Part shown: one piece after another, positions 1 through 8,722 of the stretch
How positions within the stretch are numbered: the stretch's first letter is position 1
Layout of the letters: the number at the start of each line of letters is the position of its first letter
Source: Burkholderiales bacterium
GTDB lineage: Bacteria; Pseudomonadota; Gammaproteobacteria; Burkholderiales; SG8-41
NCBI GenBank assembly: GCA_030684405.1
Contig: JAUXYA010000021.1
Location: 248,001 to 312,000, forward strand
DNA length: 64,000 bases
Reading direction: 5' to 3'
Translations under genes and position numbers: made by a program
The notes under the pieces: model-generated
What the model was told of the DNA's origin: nothing
The model's database searches: none
Seen by the model: the letters and a program-made list of their open reading frames with translations, nothing else

Positions 1-4
1 CGGG

Positions 5-1516
5 TCAACCGTTTTCTTCAATAGCCTTGATCCGCAGTGAATTGAATTTCCTGAATAGCGGCAGGCACAGCAGTACGACCGCCAAAAACAACATTGTCGC
101 TGAAATGGGTCTTGACACGAAGATCGACATATCGCCGTTGGACATCATCAGCGACTGGCGCAGCGCGCGCTCCATCAAATTGCCAAGCACCAGGCCAAGA
201 ATCAGTGGCGCCGACGGATAGTCCAAACGCCGCATCAGGTAACCGAGCAGTCCGAATAGCGCCAGCAGCACGCAGTCGAAGATGCTGCCCGACACCGTGT
301 ACACACCGACCAGCGAAATGCCGAAAATGATCGGGTACAGCAGGTATTCGCGGACCTTGAGGATCTGCGCAAACAGTGGAATCAAGGGAAGGTTGAGCAC
401 CAGCAGCATCACATTGCCGACGTACATACTGGCAACCAGCCCCCAGAACAGCTCCGGGTTGTCCTGGATCATCAACGGGCCGGGGCGCAGCCCCCAGAGG
501 ATGAAGGCGGCGAGCAGGATGGCCGTGGTGCCGGACCCCGGGATCCCCAGCGTCAGCAGCGGCACCAGCGAGCCGCCGGTCTCCGAATTGTTAGCACCCT
601 CCGGTGCCGCCACACCCTCGGGCACGCCGGTACCGAATTTCTCCGGGTGTTTCGACATTGCCTTCTCGACGCCGTAGGAGATGAATGACGCGATGGTTGA
701 GCCGGCCCCCGGCAACACGCCGATGAGGAAGCCGATTACCGATCCATTGACGAAGGCAAAGCGGCAGGCCTTGAGTTCGGCCATGGTCGGCAGCAGGTTG
801 CGCAGGCCCTTGGGCACCGGCAGCAGCGTGCCCTCTCCGCGCTTCTCCATGTTGCCGAGCACTTCCCCCAGCGCGAACACGCCGATGGCAACGACCACGA
901 AATCGATGCCGTCAAGCAGGTGCGCCGTGCCGAAGGTGAAACGCGCGGAATCGCTGAACAGGTCGATACCCATACTGGCGATCCACAGGCCGACCAACAT
1001 CGCCAGCAAGGCCTTGACCATTGATGCACCGGCGAGCAGCACGACCATCGCCAGGCCCAGCGACATCAGTGCGAAATATTCCGGCGAACTGAAGGTCAAC
1101 GCGAATTTCGCCAGCGGCGGCGCCAGCAGCATCAGGCCAAGCACGCCGAAGGTTCCGGCAACGAAGGACGATATCGCGGCAATGCCCAGCGCCGCGCCGC
1201 CGCGCCCCTTGCGCGCCATCTGGTAACCGTCAAGACAGGTCACCACAGAAGCCGATTCGCCAGGCACATTAAGCAGAATGGCGGTTGTCGAGCCACCGTA
1301 CTTGGCGCCGTAATAGATGCCGGCGAGCATGATCACCGCGCTGGTGGGCGGCATGTTGAAGGTCAGCGGCAGCAGCATCGCAATCGTCGCGGCCGGCCCG
1401 AGCCCCGGCAGCACGCCGATCACGGTGCCGAGAAAAACGCCGATAAAACACCAGAACAGGTTCATCGGTTGCAGCGCAACCGCGAACCCCTGGCCAAGAC
1501 CGATCAGTGCTTCCAT
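5..1516 (-). CDS. tctA: Tripartite tricarboxylate transporter large permease, TctA family
   Basis: The 503-residue protein is strongly hydrophobic throughout and has the conserved TctA N-terminal block, with GVLPGLGPAATIAMLLPLTF near residues 34-53 and the YGGSTTAILLNVPGES stretch near residues 70-90. TctA is the 12-helix inner-membrane subunit that moves carboxylates captured by a periplasmic TctC/Bug receptor, using the ion gradient. The gene begins one base after the stop of the TctB-like gene, so the two are cotranscribed. The stop codon lies at bases 5-7, so the gene is complete. The substrate cannot be read from sequence. No TctC-type receptor is in this operon; a ModA-like protein lies upstream instead. 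Confidence 0.95.
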   Translation of the reverse strand: MEALIGLGQGFAVALQPMNLFWCFIGVFLGTVIGVLPGLGPAATIAMLLPLTFNMPPTSAVIMLAGIYYGAKYGGSTTAILLNVPGESASVVTCLDGYQMARKGRGGAALGIAAISSFVAGTFGVLGLMLLAPPLAKFALTFSSPEYFALMSLGLAMVVLLAGASMVKALLAMLVGLWIASMGIDLFSDSARFTFGTAHLLDGIDFVVVAIGVFALGEVLGNMEKRGEGTLLPVPKGLRNLLPTMAELKACRFAFVNGSVIGFLIGVLPGAGSTIASFISYGVEKAMSKHPEKFGTGVPEGVAAPEGANNSETGGSLVPLLTLGIPGSGTTAILLAAFILWGLRPGPLMIQDNPELFWGLVASMYVGNVMLLVLNLPLIPLFAQILKVREYLLYPIIFGISLVGVYTVSGSIFDCVLLALFGLLGYLMRRLDYPSAPLILGLVLGNLMERALRQSLMMSNGDMSIFVSRPISATMLFLAVVLLCLPLFRKFNSLRIKAIEENG

Positions 1517-1517
1517 G

Positions 1518-1970
1518 TCAGAACCCCAGCGGGCCGACCGGCAGGCTCAGATCCAGAGCCAGCACGAACAAAAAGTAAAATACGACTGCATTGCCAACGG
1601 CTGCCGCCATCGCGATTTTCAGCGGCCGGCCGTACATCACCGCCACCACGAACAGGGTCAGCAGCGCGAACGAGAGCAGGAATCCCAGCGGCTGCATCAG
1701 CGCGACGCAGCCGGCAAATGCCGCCCAGGCCAGCAGCGCGCGGCCGATGGCAGTCCAGTCCGCCGGTGCGCCGGGCGCCGGATTTATCGCTGAACGCAGC
1801 ACCAGCACCAGCGACAGCACAACCATCGCGATGCCGTACCAGAGCGGGAAAAACCCCGGCCCTGGGCCCTCCTCGCTCATGTAGTTCCAGCCGAGCGCCT
1901 CGATGATGACGTAGACACCCAGCGCGACCAGCACTGCGCCGGACAGCACGTCCCCGTTGAGTCTCCTCAT
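1518..1970 (-). CDS. tctB: Tripartite tricarboxylate transporter small permease, TctB family
   Basis: This 150-residue protein has about four predicted membrane segments. It begins MRRLNGDVLSGAVLVALGVY and carries the EGPGPGFFPLWYG motif near residue 35, typical of the TctB family. It forms the small membrane subunit of the transporter with the TctA product, whose gene follows after one base. The ATG at 1970 has a GGAGGAG ribosome binding site 6-7 bases upstream. A 10-bp hairpin lies just before that site (1990-2026). Family assignment is firm; the transported acid is unknown. Confidence 0.9.
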   Translation of the reverse strand: MRRLNGDVLSGAVLVALGVYVIIEALGWNYMSEEGPGPGFFPLWYGIAMVVLSLVLVLRSAINPAPGAPADWTAIGRALLAWAAFAGCVALMQPLGFLLSFALLTLFVVAVMYGRPLKIAMAAAVGNAVVFYFLFVLALDLSLPVGPLGF

Positions 1971-1989
1971 GTCTTGCTCCTCCTGCGGA

Positions 1990-2026
1990 GACCGGTAGCA
2001 TGGCAGCTGCAGCCAGGCTACCGGTC
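1990..2026 (-). promoter_or_regulatory. Hairpin in the leader of the tctBA operon
   Basis: GACCGGTAGC (1990-1999) pairs perfectly with GCTACCGGTC (2017-2026) around a 17-base loop that is itself partly self-complementary (GGCAGCTGCAGCC). The structure ends about 10 bases before the GGAGGAG ribosome binding site of tctB. Read on the minus strand it has no U-run, so it is not a standard terminator there; read on the plus strand it is followed by CTTTTT. It may be an mRNA processing or attenuation structure, or a terminator for antisense transcription. Confidence 0.45.
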
Positions 2027-2091
2027 CTTTTTGGTTTGACCGGGCTCAGGCCCGGCTCAATGGTGCTTTCGTCGCGCGAAGACGCCGCTCT

Positions 2092-2796
2092 TCAGTTATC
2101 GATCTCGTAGCCTGCGGCAATCAGGCTGGGACGAAATTCCGGCGCCGTCAGCCGCCGCAGGAATTCGCGCGCCAGTTCGGGTTGTGCGGCGCGCGCGGCG
2201 ACGCCACCGGTATAGACGGTTTTCATCTGGAATTCATCCGGCAGCGGACCGACGTAAGTTACGCCGGGGACCGGCAGGATTTCCGTGTTCTGGGTGATGC
2301 CCAGTTCGAAATTACCGCTGCTCGCCGCCAGCCAGTGCATCGCCGCATTGCCGTTGGGAAAAAACTCCATGCGGTCCTCGACCTGCGAAGCGACACCCAG
2401 CCGTTCCATCAGCTTCATCACGATCTTGCCGGCGGTCGCCGTCGCCGGGTCCGGACAGACGATCACGGATGCCGCGAGGATGTTGGCGCGCAATGCCTCG
2501 CGGGTACGCACCTCCGGTAACGGCGTGCCGGCGCGCACTGCGACACCGGTGCCGACCTTGCCGAGGTCGGTCACCGAGGACACCGCAACCAGTCCGCCGG
2601 ACACCAGATCCTGGATCAGCTGTGCGCTGAGGATGATGACATCAACGGCTTCGCCCCCGACCATGCGCGCCTTCATCGCGCCGACCGCGCCATATGACGC
2701 CTCGACCCGATGCCCGGTCTCGCGCTGGTAAACCGCGATGACCTGTTCGCAGACAGCCTGTGCCGCTCCAGCGCTCAGCAAGCGCAATACCGCCAT
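2092..2796 (-). CDS. ModA-like solute-binding protein without a signal peptide
   Basis: The 234-residue protein resembles the type 2 periplasmic binding fold of ModA/molybdate-type receptors: it starts AVLRLLSAGAAQAVCEQVI, followed by ASYGAVGAMKARMVGGEAVDVIILS and a C-terminal FLRRLTAPEFRPSLIAAGYE block typical of that family. It has no N-terminal hydrophobic signal; the binding domain starts at residue 2 and an in-frame stop lies 13 codons upstream of the ATG, so no signal peptide can be added. Ribosome binding site is GGGAGA. It lies 121 bases upstream of tctBA on the same strand. It could be an intracellular ligand sensor or a protein exported by other means; ligand unknown. Confidence 0.75.
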   Translation of the reverse strand: MAVLRLLSAGAAQAVCEQVIAVYQRETGHRVEASYGAVGAMKARMVGGEAVDVIILSAQLIQDLVSGGLVAVSSVTDLGKVGTGVAVRAGTPLPEVRTREALRANILAASVIVCPDPATATAGKIVMKLMERLGVASQVEDRMEFFPNGNAAMHWLAASSGNFELGITQNTEILPVPGVTYVGPLPDEFQMKTVYTGGVAARAAQPELAREFLRRLTAPEFRPSLIAAGYEIDN

Positions 2797-2915
2797 GACA
2801 GTCTCTCCCGCCAGAATGTAATCAAACGCCGGATGTTACCAGCAACCCCGTCCCGGCTCATACCCCTCAAGCCGTCCTTGCCCCGCGATGGGGTCTGCCT
2901 TAGGCTGGCTGGACC

Positions 2916-3239
2916 ATGAAAAGAGTCCACAATGCACGACATGGCGCCGAAGCCCACCTGATTCGCGGCTATCTCGAATCCCATGGCATCCAAGCCGTGG
3001 TACGCGGTGACCTGCTGGCAGGCGGCTGGGGGGAGTTGCCGGTAGACCTCTGCGCGGTCTGGGTCAGCAATGACGCCCAATTCGAAGAGGCCGAACGCCT
3101 GATGCGCGATTTCCTGATAGGCGCCCCAGCACGTATCCACGGCGCAGAAGGCTGGCACTGCCCGGGTTGCGGGGAGTCCATCGAGGGCCAGTTCACTGCC
3201 TGCTGGCAATGCGGTCGCGAGCGTCCTCCACAGGATTAG
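2916..3239 (+). CDS. DUF2007-type protein with C-terminal zinc ribbon
   Basis: The 107-residue protein has an N-terminal region (residues 1-70) like DUF2007 (NARHGAEAHLIRGYLESHGI, then AVWVSNDAQFEEAERLM), a small ferredoxin-like fold proposed to act in signalling. The C-terminus carries two CxxC pairs (CPGC near residue 83 and CWQC near residue 97), which predict a zinc ribbon. It is transcribed away from the ModA-like gene and converges on the ABC transporter operon, ending 28 bases from it. Function is unknown; the family assignment is by pattern only. Confidence 0.75.
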   Translation: MKRVHNARHGAEAHLIRGYLESHGIQAVVRGDLLAGGWGELPVDLCAVWVSNDAQFEEAERLMRDFLIGAPARIHGAEGWHCPGCGESIEGQFTACWQCGRERPPQD

Positions 3240-3267
3240 GCAAATCCCGCGGAGCTCCCGCAAGCGC

Positions 3268-3981
3268 TCAGGTCGCCGCCAAGTTCGGTTCGTCAGAAGC
3301 AATCAGTCCGTCAACCAGCCGGACAATGCGGTCGCAACGCGCGGCCAGCCGCGGATCGTGTGTCACGACCAACAGCGCCGTGCCGAAATCGCGGTTGAAG
3401 CGGCGCAGCAACTCGAAGATGCTGTCACTGGTGTGGGTATCCAGATTGCCGGTCGGTTCGTCGGCCAGTACCAGCCGCGGCCCGAGCACCAGCGCCCGCG
3501 CGATCGCCACCCGTTGTTGCATGCCGCCCGAGAGCTGCTGCGGCTTCTTCCCCATCGCATCGGCGAGCCCGACGGCGTCGAGCAATTCGGCGGCCCGCCG
3601 CTGGATGGCCTCCGGCCCGCCTTTTTCCTTCGGCCGCATCAGTCCGGGCAACATCACGTTTTCCAGCGCGGTGAAGGCCGGCAGCAGGTGGTGGAACTGG
3701 AATATGAAACCCAGCACATCGTGACGCGCCTGCGTGCGCTCGTCATCGTCGAACTGGGTGACATCGCGACCCGCCAGTTCGTAGTGGCCGCCGGATGCGC
3801 TCTCGAGCAGGCCAAGGGCATTGAGCAAGGTGCTTTTCCCCGATCCCGAGGGACCGATCAATGCGGTGAACTCACCGGGCGCGATCTCGAGGTCGATGCC
3901 GTGCAGCACCTCCTCGGCATTGGGCAGACCTTCGTTGTAGGTCTTGCGCAAGCCCTGCAGGCGGACCAGCGGCTGTGTCAT
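3268..3981 (-). CDS. ABC transporter ATP-binding protein, MacB/LolD type
   Basis: The 237-residue ATPase has Walker A GPSGSGKS (residues 43-50), signature LSGGMQQRVAIARAL, Walker B LVLADEPTGNLD and a switch histidine in VVTHDPRLA. These are typical of the MacB/LolD/FtsE exporter ATPases. I chose the ATG at 3981 (MTQPLVRLQG), four bases after the permease stop; a longer start at 4026 would run into the permease gene. It is last of a three-gene operon adaptor-permease-ATPase and would power an envelope export machine. Substrate unknown. Confidence 0.92.
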   Translation of the reverse strand: MTQPLVRLQGLRKTYNEGLPNAEEVLHGIDLEIAPGEFTALIGPSGSGKSTLLNALGLLESASGGHYELAGRDVTQFDDDERTQARHDVLGFIFQFHHLLPAFTALENVMLPGLMRPKEKGGPEAIQRRAAELLDAVGLADAMGKKPQQLSGGMQQRVAIARALVLGPRLVLADEPTGNLDTHTSDSIFELLRRFNRDFGTALLVVTHDPRLAARCDRIVRLVDGLIASDEPNLAAT

Positions 3982-3985
3982 CGCA

Positions 3986-5209
3986 TCATCCCCGGATCGC
4001 CTGCGCCGGATCGAGGCGCGCCGCATTGCGCGCGGGCAGCACTGCGGCCAGCAGGCCCAGCACGGCAGCCGCGATCACGACAATGCCGATCAAACCGAAA
4101 TCGAAGGTCAGCGAGAACAGCGCCTCGCCTTCCGAATTGCGCAGGATGCGACTGAACAGCGATACCAGCATCAGTCCCAGTCCCGAACCAAGCAGCGCGC
4201 CGCCAACCCCGACGATCACGCCCTGCATCAGGAACACGGCCAGCATCTGCCGGCGCGTCGCGCCGATCGCGCGCAGGATGCCGATCTCCTTGCGCTTCTG
4301 CACCACCGACACCACCAGCACGCTGGCAATGCCCAGCGCAACGACGACGGTGATGAAAAACCGGATGAGCAGGGTCATGATGTCCTGATTCTTGATCGCG
4401 GTGAACACCTGATTGTTGGTCTGGATCCAGCTTTCGATCAGCTGGCCCGACTGCCCGCGCAATCGCGCCGCGACTACGTCAGCCTGCATGATGTCGCGCA
4501 CCGCCGCATCAAGGTTGGTGATGCGACCGGGAATGCCCAGCAGGCTCTGCGCCGCGCGCAGGTCGGTATAGACATAACGCCGGTTGAGTTCGCGGGAACC
4601 GAGATCGAGCAGCGCGCGGATGCGGAAAACTTCGCTGACACCGGTCGCCGACTGCACGCGGAAGCGGTCGCCGAGCACCGCACCAAGATCCTTTGCCAGC
4701 TCGATGCCGATCAGCGCATCGCCGGGCTCAAGCTGCAGCACGCCGGCCTTCACCTTGTCATCGAGGCGCACCACACGCAGATACTTGTCGAGTTCTGTAC
4801 CGATGATGACGACTGAACGCGAAGCATCGCCCTTGATGCCCAGCGCGGAACCCGAGGCGACCGGTGCCACGGCGATGACACCCTCGGTCATTTCAACGGC
4901 GCGCGCCAGCGCCGGCCAGCCGTCGATGGTGGTCAGCCGCTGCGGCCGCGCCTGCACCGAGGCCACGCGCGGCGCCTCATCACTGCCGGCAACCAGCGGC
5001 GACACGGTCTCCTCCGGCGGTTTCACCACGACGTGCGGCTGGGCACCGGTAACGCGCTTGATGAGGTCACCCTGCACGCCGGTCAGCACCGCGGTGATGA
5101 AAAAGATCACTGCGACACCGATGCCGGCGCCGCCGATGATCAGGGCCGTCTGCATGCGGCCTTCGCGCAAAAAACGCAGCGCGACGGCGAGTTCGAAACC
5201 GAGGGTCAT
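3986..5209 (-). CDS. ABC transporter permease, FtsX/MacB type
   Basis: The 407-residue protein has one N-terminal membrane segment (about residues 22-45), a large periplasmic domain to about residue 270, and three C-terminal membrane helices, the FtsX/MacB/LolCE layout. The ending ARLDPAQAIRG matches the usual family C-terminus. Its ATG overlaps the stop of the adaptor gene by four bases (ATGA), implying translational coupling. With the ATPase and adaptor it should form a MacAB-like or lipoprotein/peptide/macrolide exporter. No outer-membrane channel gene is present nearby. Confidence 0.92.
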   Translation of the reverse strand: MTLGFELAVALRFLREGRMQTALIIGGAGIGVAVIFFITAVLTGVQGDLIKRVTGAQPHVVVKPPEETVSPLVAGSDEAPRVASVQARPQRLTTIDGWPALARAVEMTEGVIAVAPVASGSALGIKGDASRSVVIIGTELDKYLRVVRLDDKVKAGVLQLEPGDALIGIELAKDLGAVLGDRFRVQSATGVSEVFRIRALLDLGSRELNRRYVYTDLRAAQSLLGIPGRITNLDAAVRDIMQADVVAARLRGQSGQLIESWIQTNNQVFTAIKNQDIMTLLIRFFITVVVALGIASVLVVSVVQKRKEIGILRAIGATRRQMLAVFLMQGVIVGVGGALLGSGLGLMLVSLFSRILRNSEGEALFSLTFDFGLIGIVVIAAAVLGLLAAVLPARNAARLDPAQAIRG

Positions 5210-6393
5210 TCCCGGCCGCGCACGCGGGCGCCGGCCTCAAGGTCGCGGGACAGGATCACCCGCTCGCCGGCTTGGACACCTTCAGTGATGACCACCCGGC
5301 CCTGGGTCTGCAGGCCGGTTTTCACCGGCACGCGCACCGCAGTGCCCTCGCGTTCGACCAGCACCCAGGGCGTATCGGTCTGCAACTGGCGGATTGCATC
5401 CGCCGGCAGCATGATGGTGTTCTTCAGCAGCGGGCCCGGCACGTCGATGGCCACCGTCATGTCGGACTTGAGCAGGGCCGGTGGTTTCGGCACGTCGAGG
5501 CGCAGTTCCACCGTGCCGCGCGCGGCATCGATGCCGGGCGAGATGTAGTTGACGATGGCTTCAAATCGTTCATCGGGAAAGGCATCGGCGGCCGCGGTCG
5601 CCACCGCACCGGCCTTGATCAATGGCAGATTCTTCTCGTCGACCTGCACGATCAACCGCGCCGCACCATCGAGCGCCAGCGTCATCATCCGCCGCCCCGG
5701 TTGCGCGATGTCACCGGGCTCGATCATGCGTTCGAGCACGACGCCTGCAGCCGGTGCACGGATCAGCGCCTGCGCCAGCTTCGCCTGCGCCAGCTGCAGT
5801 ACCGCTTCTGCCTCGACCCGCTGGCTCTGCGCCTGTTGCGCTTCCGCACCGCCGGATGACTGCGCGCCGGACTGGGCGCGCGCGCTGGCCAGCGCGCTGC
5901 GCGCGACTTCGAGCTGGCGTTCAGCATCTTCGACACGCGACTGGCTGACGAAGCCCTTCGCCACCAGTTCGCGCGCGCGCTGCGCTTCGCGTTCCGCCAG
6001 GGCGAGGTTGGCCTGCGCCTGCTGCTGAGCGGCAACTGCTGTCGGCAAGGCCAGAGTCTGCACCGAGCTGACCCGGGCCTGCGCCCGCTGTAATGCCGCT
6101 TGTGCCTGGGCCACCGCAGCTTTCAGTTCGCGCTGCTCGAGTTCGACCAGCACCTCATCCGCAGCAACCCGCGCGCCTTCGCGCACACGCACGGTCTCAA
6201 CGCGACCGGTGATAGTTGCGCCGATATCGACCCGGGCCGGCGGCAACACGCGGCCGCTGGCAACGACGCTGGTCTGAATGTCGGCGGCCGTCGCAATGAC
6301 GAACTGCACTGCCACCGGCTTCGGGCGCGCGATGAAAAAGATCAATATCGCTGCGACCAGCGCAACGAGAATAAGAGGCAGAAAACGGCGCAC
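5206..6393 (-). CDS. Periplasmic adaptor (HlyD/MacA family) of an ABC exporter
   Basis: The protein has an N-terminal membrane anchor (RRFLPLILVALVAAILIFF), a lipoyl/barrel-sandwich half (SVVASGRVLPPARVDIGATI), an Ala/Gln-rich coiled coil (about residues 85-200) and C-terminal beta-barrel domains, as in MacA-type membrane fusion proteins. It bridges the inner-membrane permease to an outer-membrane channel. I prefer the GTG at 6393, directly before the anchor, giving 395 residues; an ATG at 6456 would add 21 residues that overlap the upstream PrpD-family gene by 38 bases. Neither has a clear ribosome binding site. It is the first gene of the exporter operon. Confidence 0.88.
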   Translation of the reverse strand: MRRFLPLILVALVAAILIFFIARPKPVAVQFVIATAADIQTSVVASGRVLPPARVDIGATITGRVETVRVREGARVAADEVLVELEQRELKAAVAQAQAALQRAQARVSSVQTLALPTAVAAQQQAQANLALAEREAQRARELVAKGFVSQSRVEDAERQLEVARSALASARAQSGAQSSGGAEAQQAQSQRVEAEAVLQLAQAKLAQALIRAPAAGVVLERMIEPGDIAQPGRRMMTLALDGAARLIVQVDEKNLPLIKAGAVATAAADAFPDERFEAIVNYISPGIDAARGTVELRLDVPKPPALLKSDMTVAIDVPGPLLKNTIMLPADAIRQLQTDTPWVLVEREGTAVRVPVKTGLQTQGRVVITEGVQAGERVILSRDLEAGARVRGRE

Positions 6394-6418
6394 GGGAGGC
6401 AGTGTAAAGCTGTGGAAC

Positions 6419-7816
6419 TCAGCGTCCCGCGAGGAAATCGCGGACGCTGCCTTCATCGCGCAGTCGCCAGATGCGCGCGATGATCATCTTCACTTCTTCC
6501 GGTGTCGCCGCCTGCGAATATCCGACCAGGCGCTGCGCCTTGTCCTCGAGTTCGGCACGCGACAGCGTATTGCCGGGATCACCCTTGGGAGTATCGACAC
6601 GGCTTTCGATGTTTCGACCATCCTTCGTCTGCACCGACACCCGGCCCAGCCAGCGCCGCGGATAAGCGTCATCGACTTCCGCATCGAGGACCATGCTCAC
6701 ACGGTCGTGAAAACTACGTATCTCATTGTTTTTTAATGATTTTTCAGTAAAGTCGGCCAGCGCCGCGCGCCCAAGGACCGCAATCTGGGCCAGCACGAAG
6801 CCCATCGAAAACTTTGACTGGTGGATGGTCTGCGGATCGGTCACCGGGCCCAGCACGTCGATCGCGCCCTGATGCACATGTGCAGTGACTTTCACGATGT
6901 CGTCTGCCTTCAGACCGTGCTGCTGCATCAATGCGAGCAGCGCGTCGGCTGCGGGATGGGTGTGGCGGCAGGACGCGTGAAACTTGAACGAGGTTTCGGC
7001 GGTGGCCCAGCGTGTACCAAGGCCGTCGGTCAGCCAGCGCGCATCGGCGTCGCTCGACATCCCCGCGGCCATGCCCTGCTTGCCTTCAAAAATAGCGTGC
7101 GCCCCGGTGAAACCGTCGCGCGCGATGTACGCCGCCATCAGGCCATCGGCCGCGGCCTTGGCAGTGTGCAGCTGCTTGGAATCCGCCGCATCGCGCAGGA
7201 ACTCCCAGAGGCCGGCGGCCATGGTGCCGGCGGAGCCCAGCGCGTGCTGCATTTTCCCGGCATCGAGCTTGAGGATATGCGCAACGCCGGCAGCCGCCGC
7301 AAGCTTGCCCGCGGTGCCGGTGGTGTGGAACACCGTGTAATGGGAACGGCCGAGGTACTCGCCGACACGCACACCACATTCGTAGCCTGCGACCGCCGCA
7401 GCAATCAGTTCCCTGCCGGAAGCGCCGACTTCCTGTGCCGCAGCCAGCACCGCGGGAAACACCACCGTACCCGGATGCAGCACCGAGCTGTTGTGCAGGT
7501 CGTCCTGTTCGACAAAATGCGAAGCCGCGCCATTGACCAGCGCCGCGAAGAAGGGCGAGGTCCGTTTGCGACTCAGCAGGTTTTCCGCACTGCCGTCCTG
7601 GGGCCCCATCGCAGTGGCGAAGGCATGGAGGGTTTCCACCGGCCGCGCCCCCTTGCCGGCCAGCGCCGAGGCGAACCAGTCGAGGAACAGTTCCTCGGTG
7701 CGCGCCACAACGGGCGCGGGAATGTCCTCGTAACGAATCGAGGCCAGAAACTCGCTGAGAATCAGCGACGGGCTGGCTGCGGACGCCCCAACTGATTTTT
7801 TTACTGCCATTTGCAT
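6419..7816 (-). CDS. MmgE/PrpD-family protein
   Basis: This 465-residue protein belongs to the MmgE/PrpD family (2-methylcitrate dehydratase, cis-aconitate decarboxylase and related epimerases): ALAGKGARPVETLHAFA, NGAASHFVEQDDLHNSSVLHPGTVVFPAVLAAAQ, and SFKFHASCRHTHPAADALL are characteristic. The reaction cannot be told from sequence. The ATG at 7816 has a GGAG six bases upstream; longer reading frames upstream are antisense to the next gene. It diverges from the citryl-CoA-lyase-like gene, 126 bases away, which suggests a shared promoter region and a shared role with organic acids. It shows only limited resemblance to the other PrpD protein at 37653. Confidence 0.88.
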   Translation of the reverse strand: MQMAVKKSVGASAASPSLILSEFLASIRYEDIPAPVVARTEELFLDWFASALAGKGARPVETLHAFATAMGPQDGSAENLLSRKRTSPFFAALVNGAASHFVEQDDLHNSSVLHPGTVVFPAVLAAAQEVGASGRELIAAAVAGYECGVRVGEYLGRSHYTVFHTTGTAGKLAAAAGVAHILKLDAGKMQHALGSAGTMAAGLWEFLRDAADSKQLHTAKAAADGLMAAYIARDGFTGAHAIFEGKQGMAAGMSSDADARWLTDGLGTRWATAETSFKFHASCRHTHPAADALLALMQQHGLKADDIVKVTAHVHQGAIDVLGPVTDPQTIHQSKFSMGFVLAQIAVLGRAALADFTEKSLKNNEIRSFHDRVSMVLDAEVDDAYPRRWLGRVSVQTKDGRNIESRVDTPKGDPGNTLSRAELEDKAQRLVGYSQAATPEEVKMIIARIWRLRDEGSVRDFLAGR

Positions 7817-7942
7817 GATGGACTCCGGATAGTGCGCGGAAAGAGGCGTCATTTTAGAATGAAACCGACCGCCCCATCCTGAAAATCCCGCCCTGGCAGG
7901 GCTATCGTGCGGGGCCTTGACCCACATCAACCGGAATCCGCC

Positions 7943-8722
7943 ATGCCCAAACGCAAATCCATACGCACCGACATCGCCTGGAGTGCCGTCGACCGCATCA
8001 CCGTCAAAGGCCACGACCTGTGCACCGATATCCTCGGCAAGCTGTCGCTGGGCGACATGGCCTTCCTCGAAATGACCGATCGCCTGCCGACGCCGCGCGA
8101 GTCTGTGATGTTCAACGCCATCGCCGTGACACTGGTGGAACACGGACTTACGCCCAGTTCAATCGCCGCGCGCATGACCTACACCGGCGCGCCGGAGGCG
8201 ATGCAGGCGGCCGTCGCCGCCGGTCTCTGCGGACTGGGCAGTGTCTTCGTCGGCAGCATGGAAACCGCAGCCCGCATGCTGCAGGAAGCCCTGCCCGACC
8301 CGAAAGCCGACGCCGACCTCGACAAGCTGGCCGCCGAGATCGTCGAACGTTTCCGCAGCCGCAAGCAGATCGTCCCCGGCATCGGCCACACGCTGCACAA
8401 GCCGGTCGACCCGCGTGCGCCGCGGCTGTTCCAGATCGCCGCGGAACAGGGCTACGACGGCCCCTACGTCAAATTGATGCAGAAAGTCGGCGAGCAGGCC
8501 GAGAAGGTGTACGGCAAGTCGCTGCCGGTCAACGCCACCGGCGCCATCGGTGCCATCGCCAGCGAACTGCAGCTGCCCTGGAAAATCGTCCGCGGTATCG
8601 GCGTGCTGGCGCGCGCGATAGGCCTGGTCGGGCACATCCTCGAGGAAATGAAGAACCCGATGGCCTACGAAATCAAGCAGCGCGCGGAAGAGGAGGCGAC
8701 GGCGCATCTGCGCGGATCATGA
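7943..8722 (+). CDS. Citryl-CoA lyase-like protein (citrate synthase fold)
   Basis: The 259-residue protein is about the length of the citrate-synthase-like domain found in citryl-CoA lyases and ATP-citrate lyase C-terminal domains, well below the 370-430 residues of true citrate synthases. It carries the helix MTYTGAPEAMQAAVAAGLCGLGSVFVG and the catalytic-type VPGIGHTLHKPVDPRAPRLF, equivalent to GFGHPVYxxxDPR. The expected role is cleavage of a citryl-type CoA ester to a 2-oxoacid and acyl-CoA. ATG at 7943 is chosen because it follows the GGAATCCGCC leader and starts the conserved region. Its stop overlaps the next gene by four bases. Confidence 0.85.
   Translation: MPKRKSIRTDIAWSAVDRITVKGHDLCTDILGKLSLGDMAFLEMTDRLPTPRESVMFNAIAVTLVEHGLTPSSIAARMTYTGAPEAMQAAVAAGLCGLGSVFVGSMETAARMLQEALPDPKADADLDKLAAEIVERFRSRKQIVPGIGHTLHKPVDPRAPRLFQIAAEQGYDGPYVKLMQKVGEQAEKVYGKSLPVNATGAIGAIASELQLPWKIVRGIGVLARAIGLVGHILEEMKNPMAYEIKQRAEEEATAHLRGS

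Noticed and set aside
7817-8143. Longer N-terminus for the PrpD-family gene
   Set aside because: The extra residues are antisense to the citryl-CoA-lyase-like gene, and the ATG at 7816 has a good ribosome binding site.
8020-8718. Upstream extension of the DUF2970 reading frame
   Set aside because: It is another frame of the citryl-CoA-lyase-like gene; the real start at 8719 overlaps that gene's stop.
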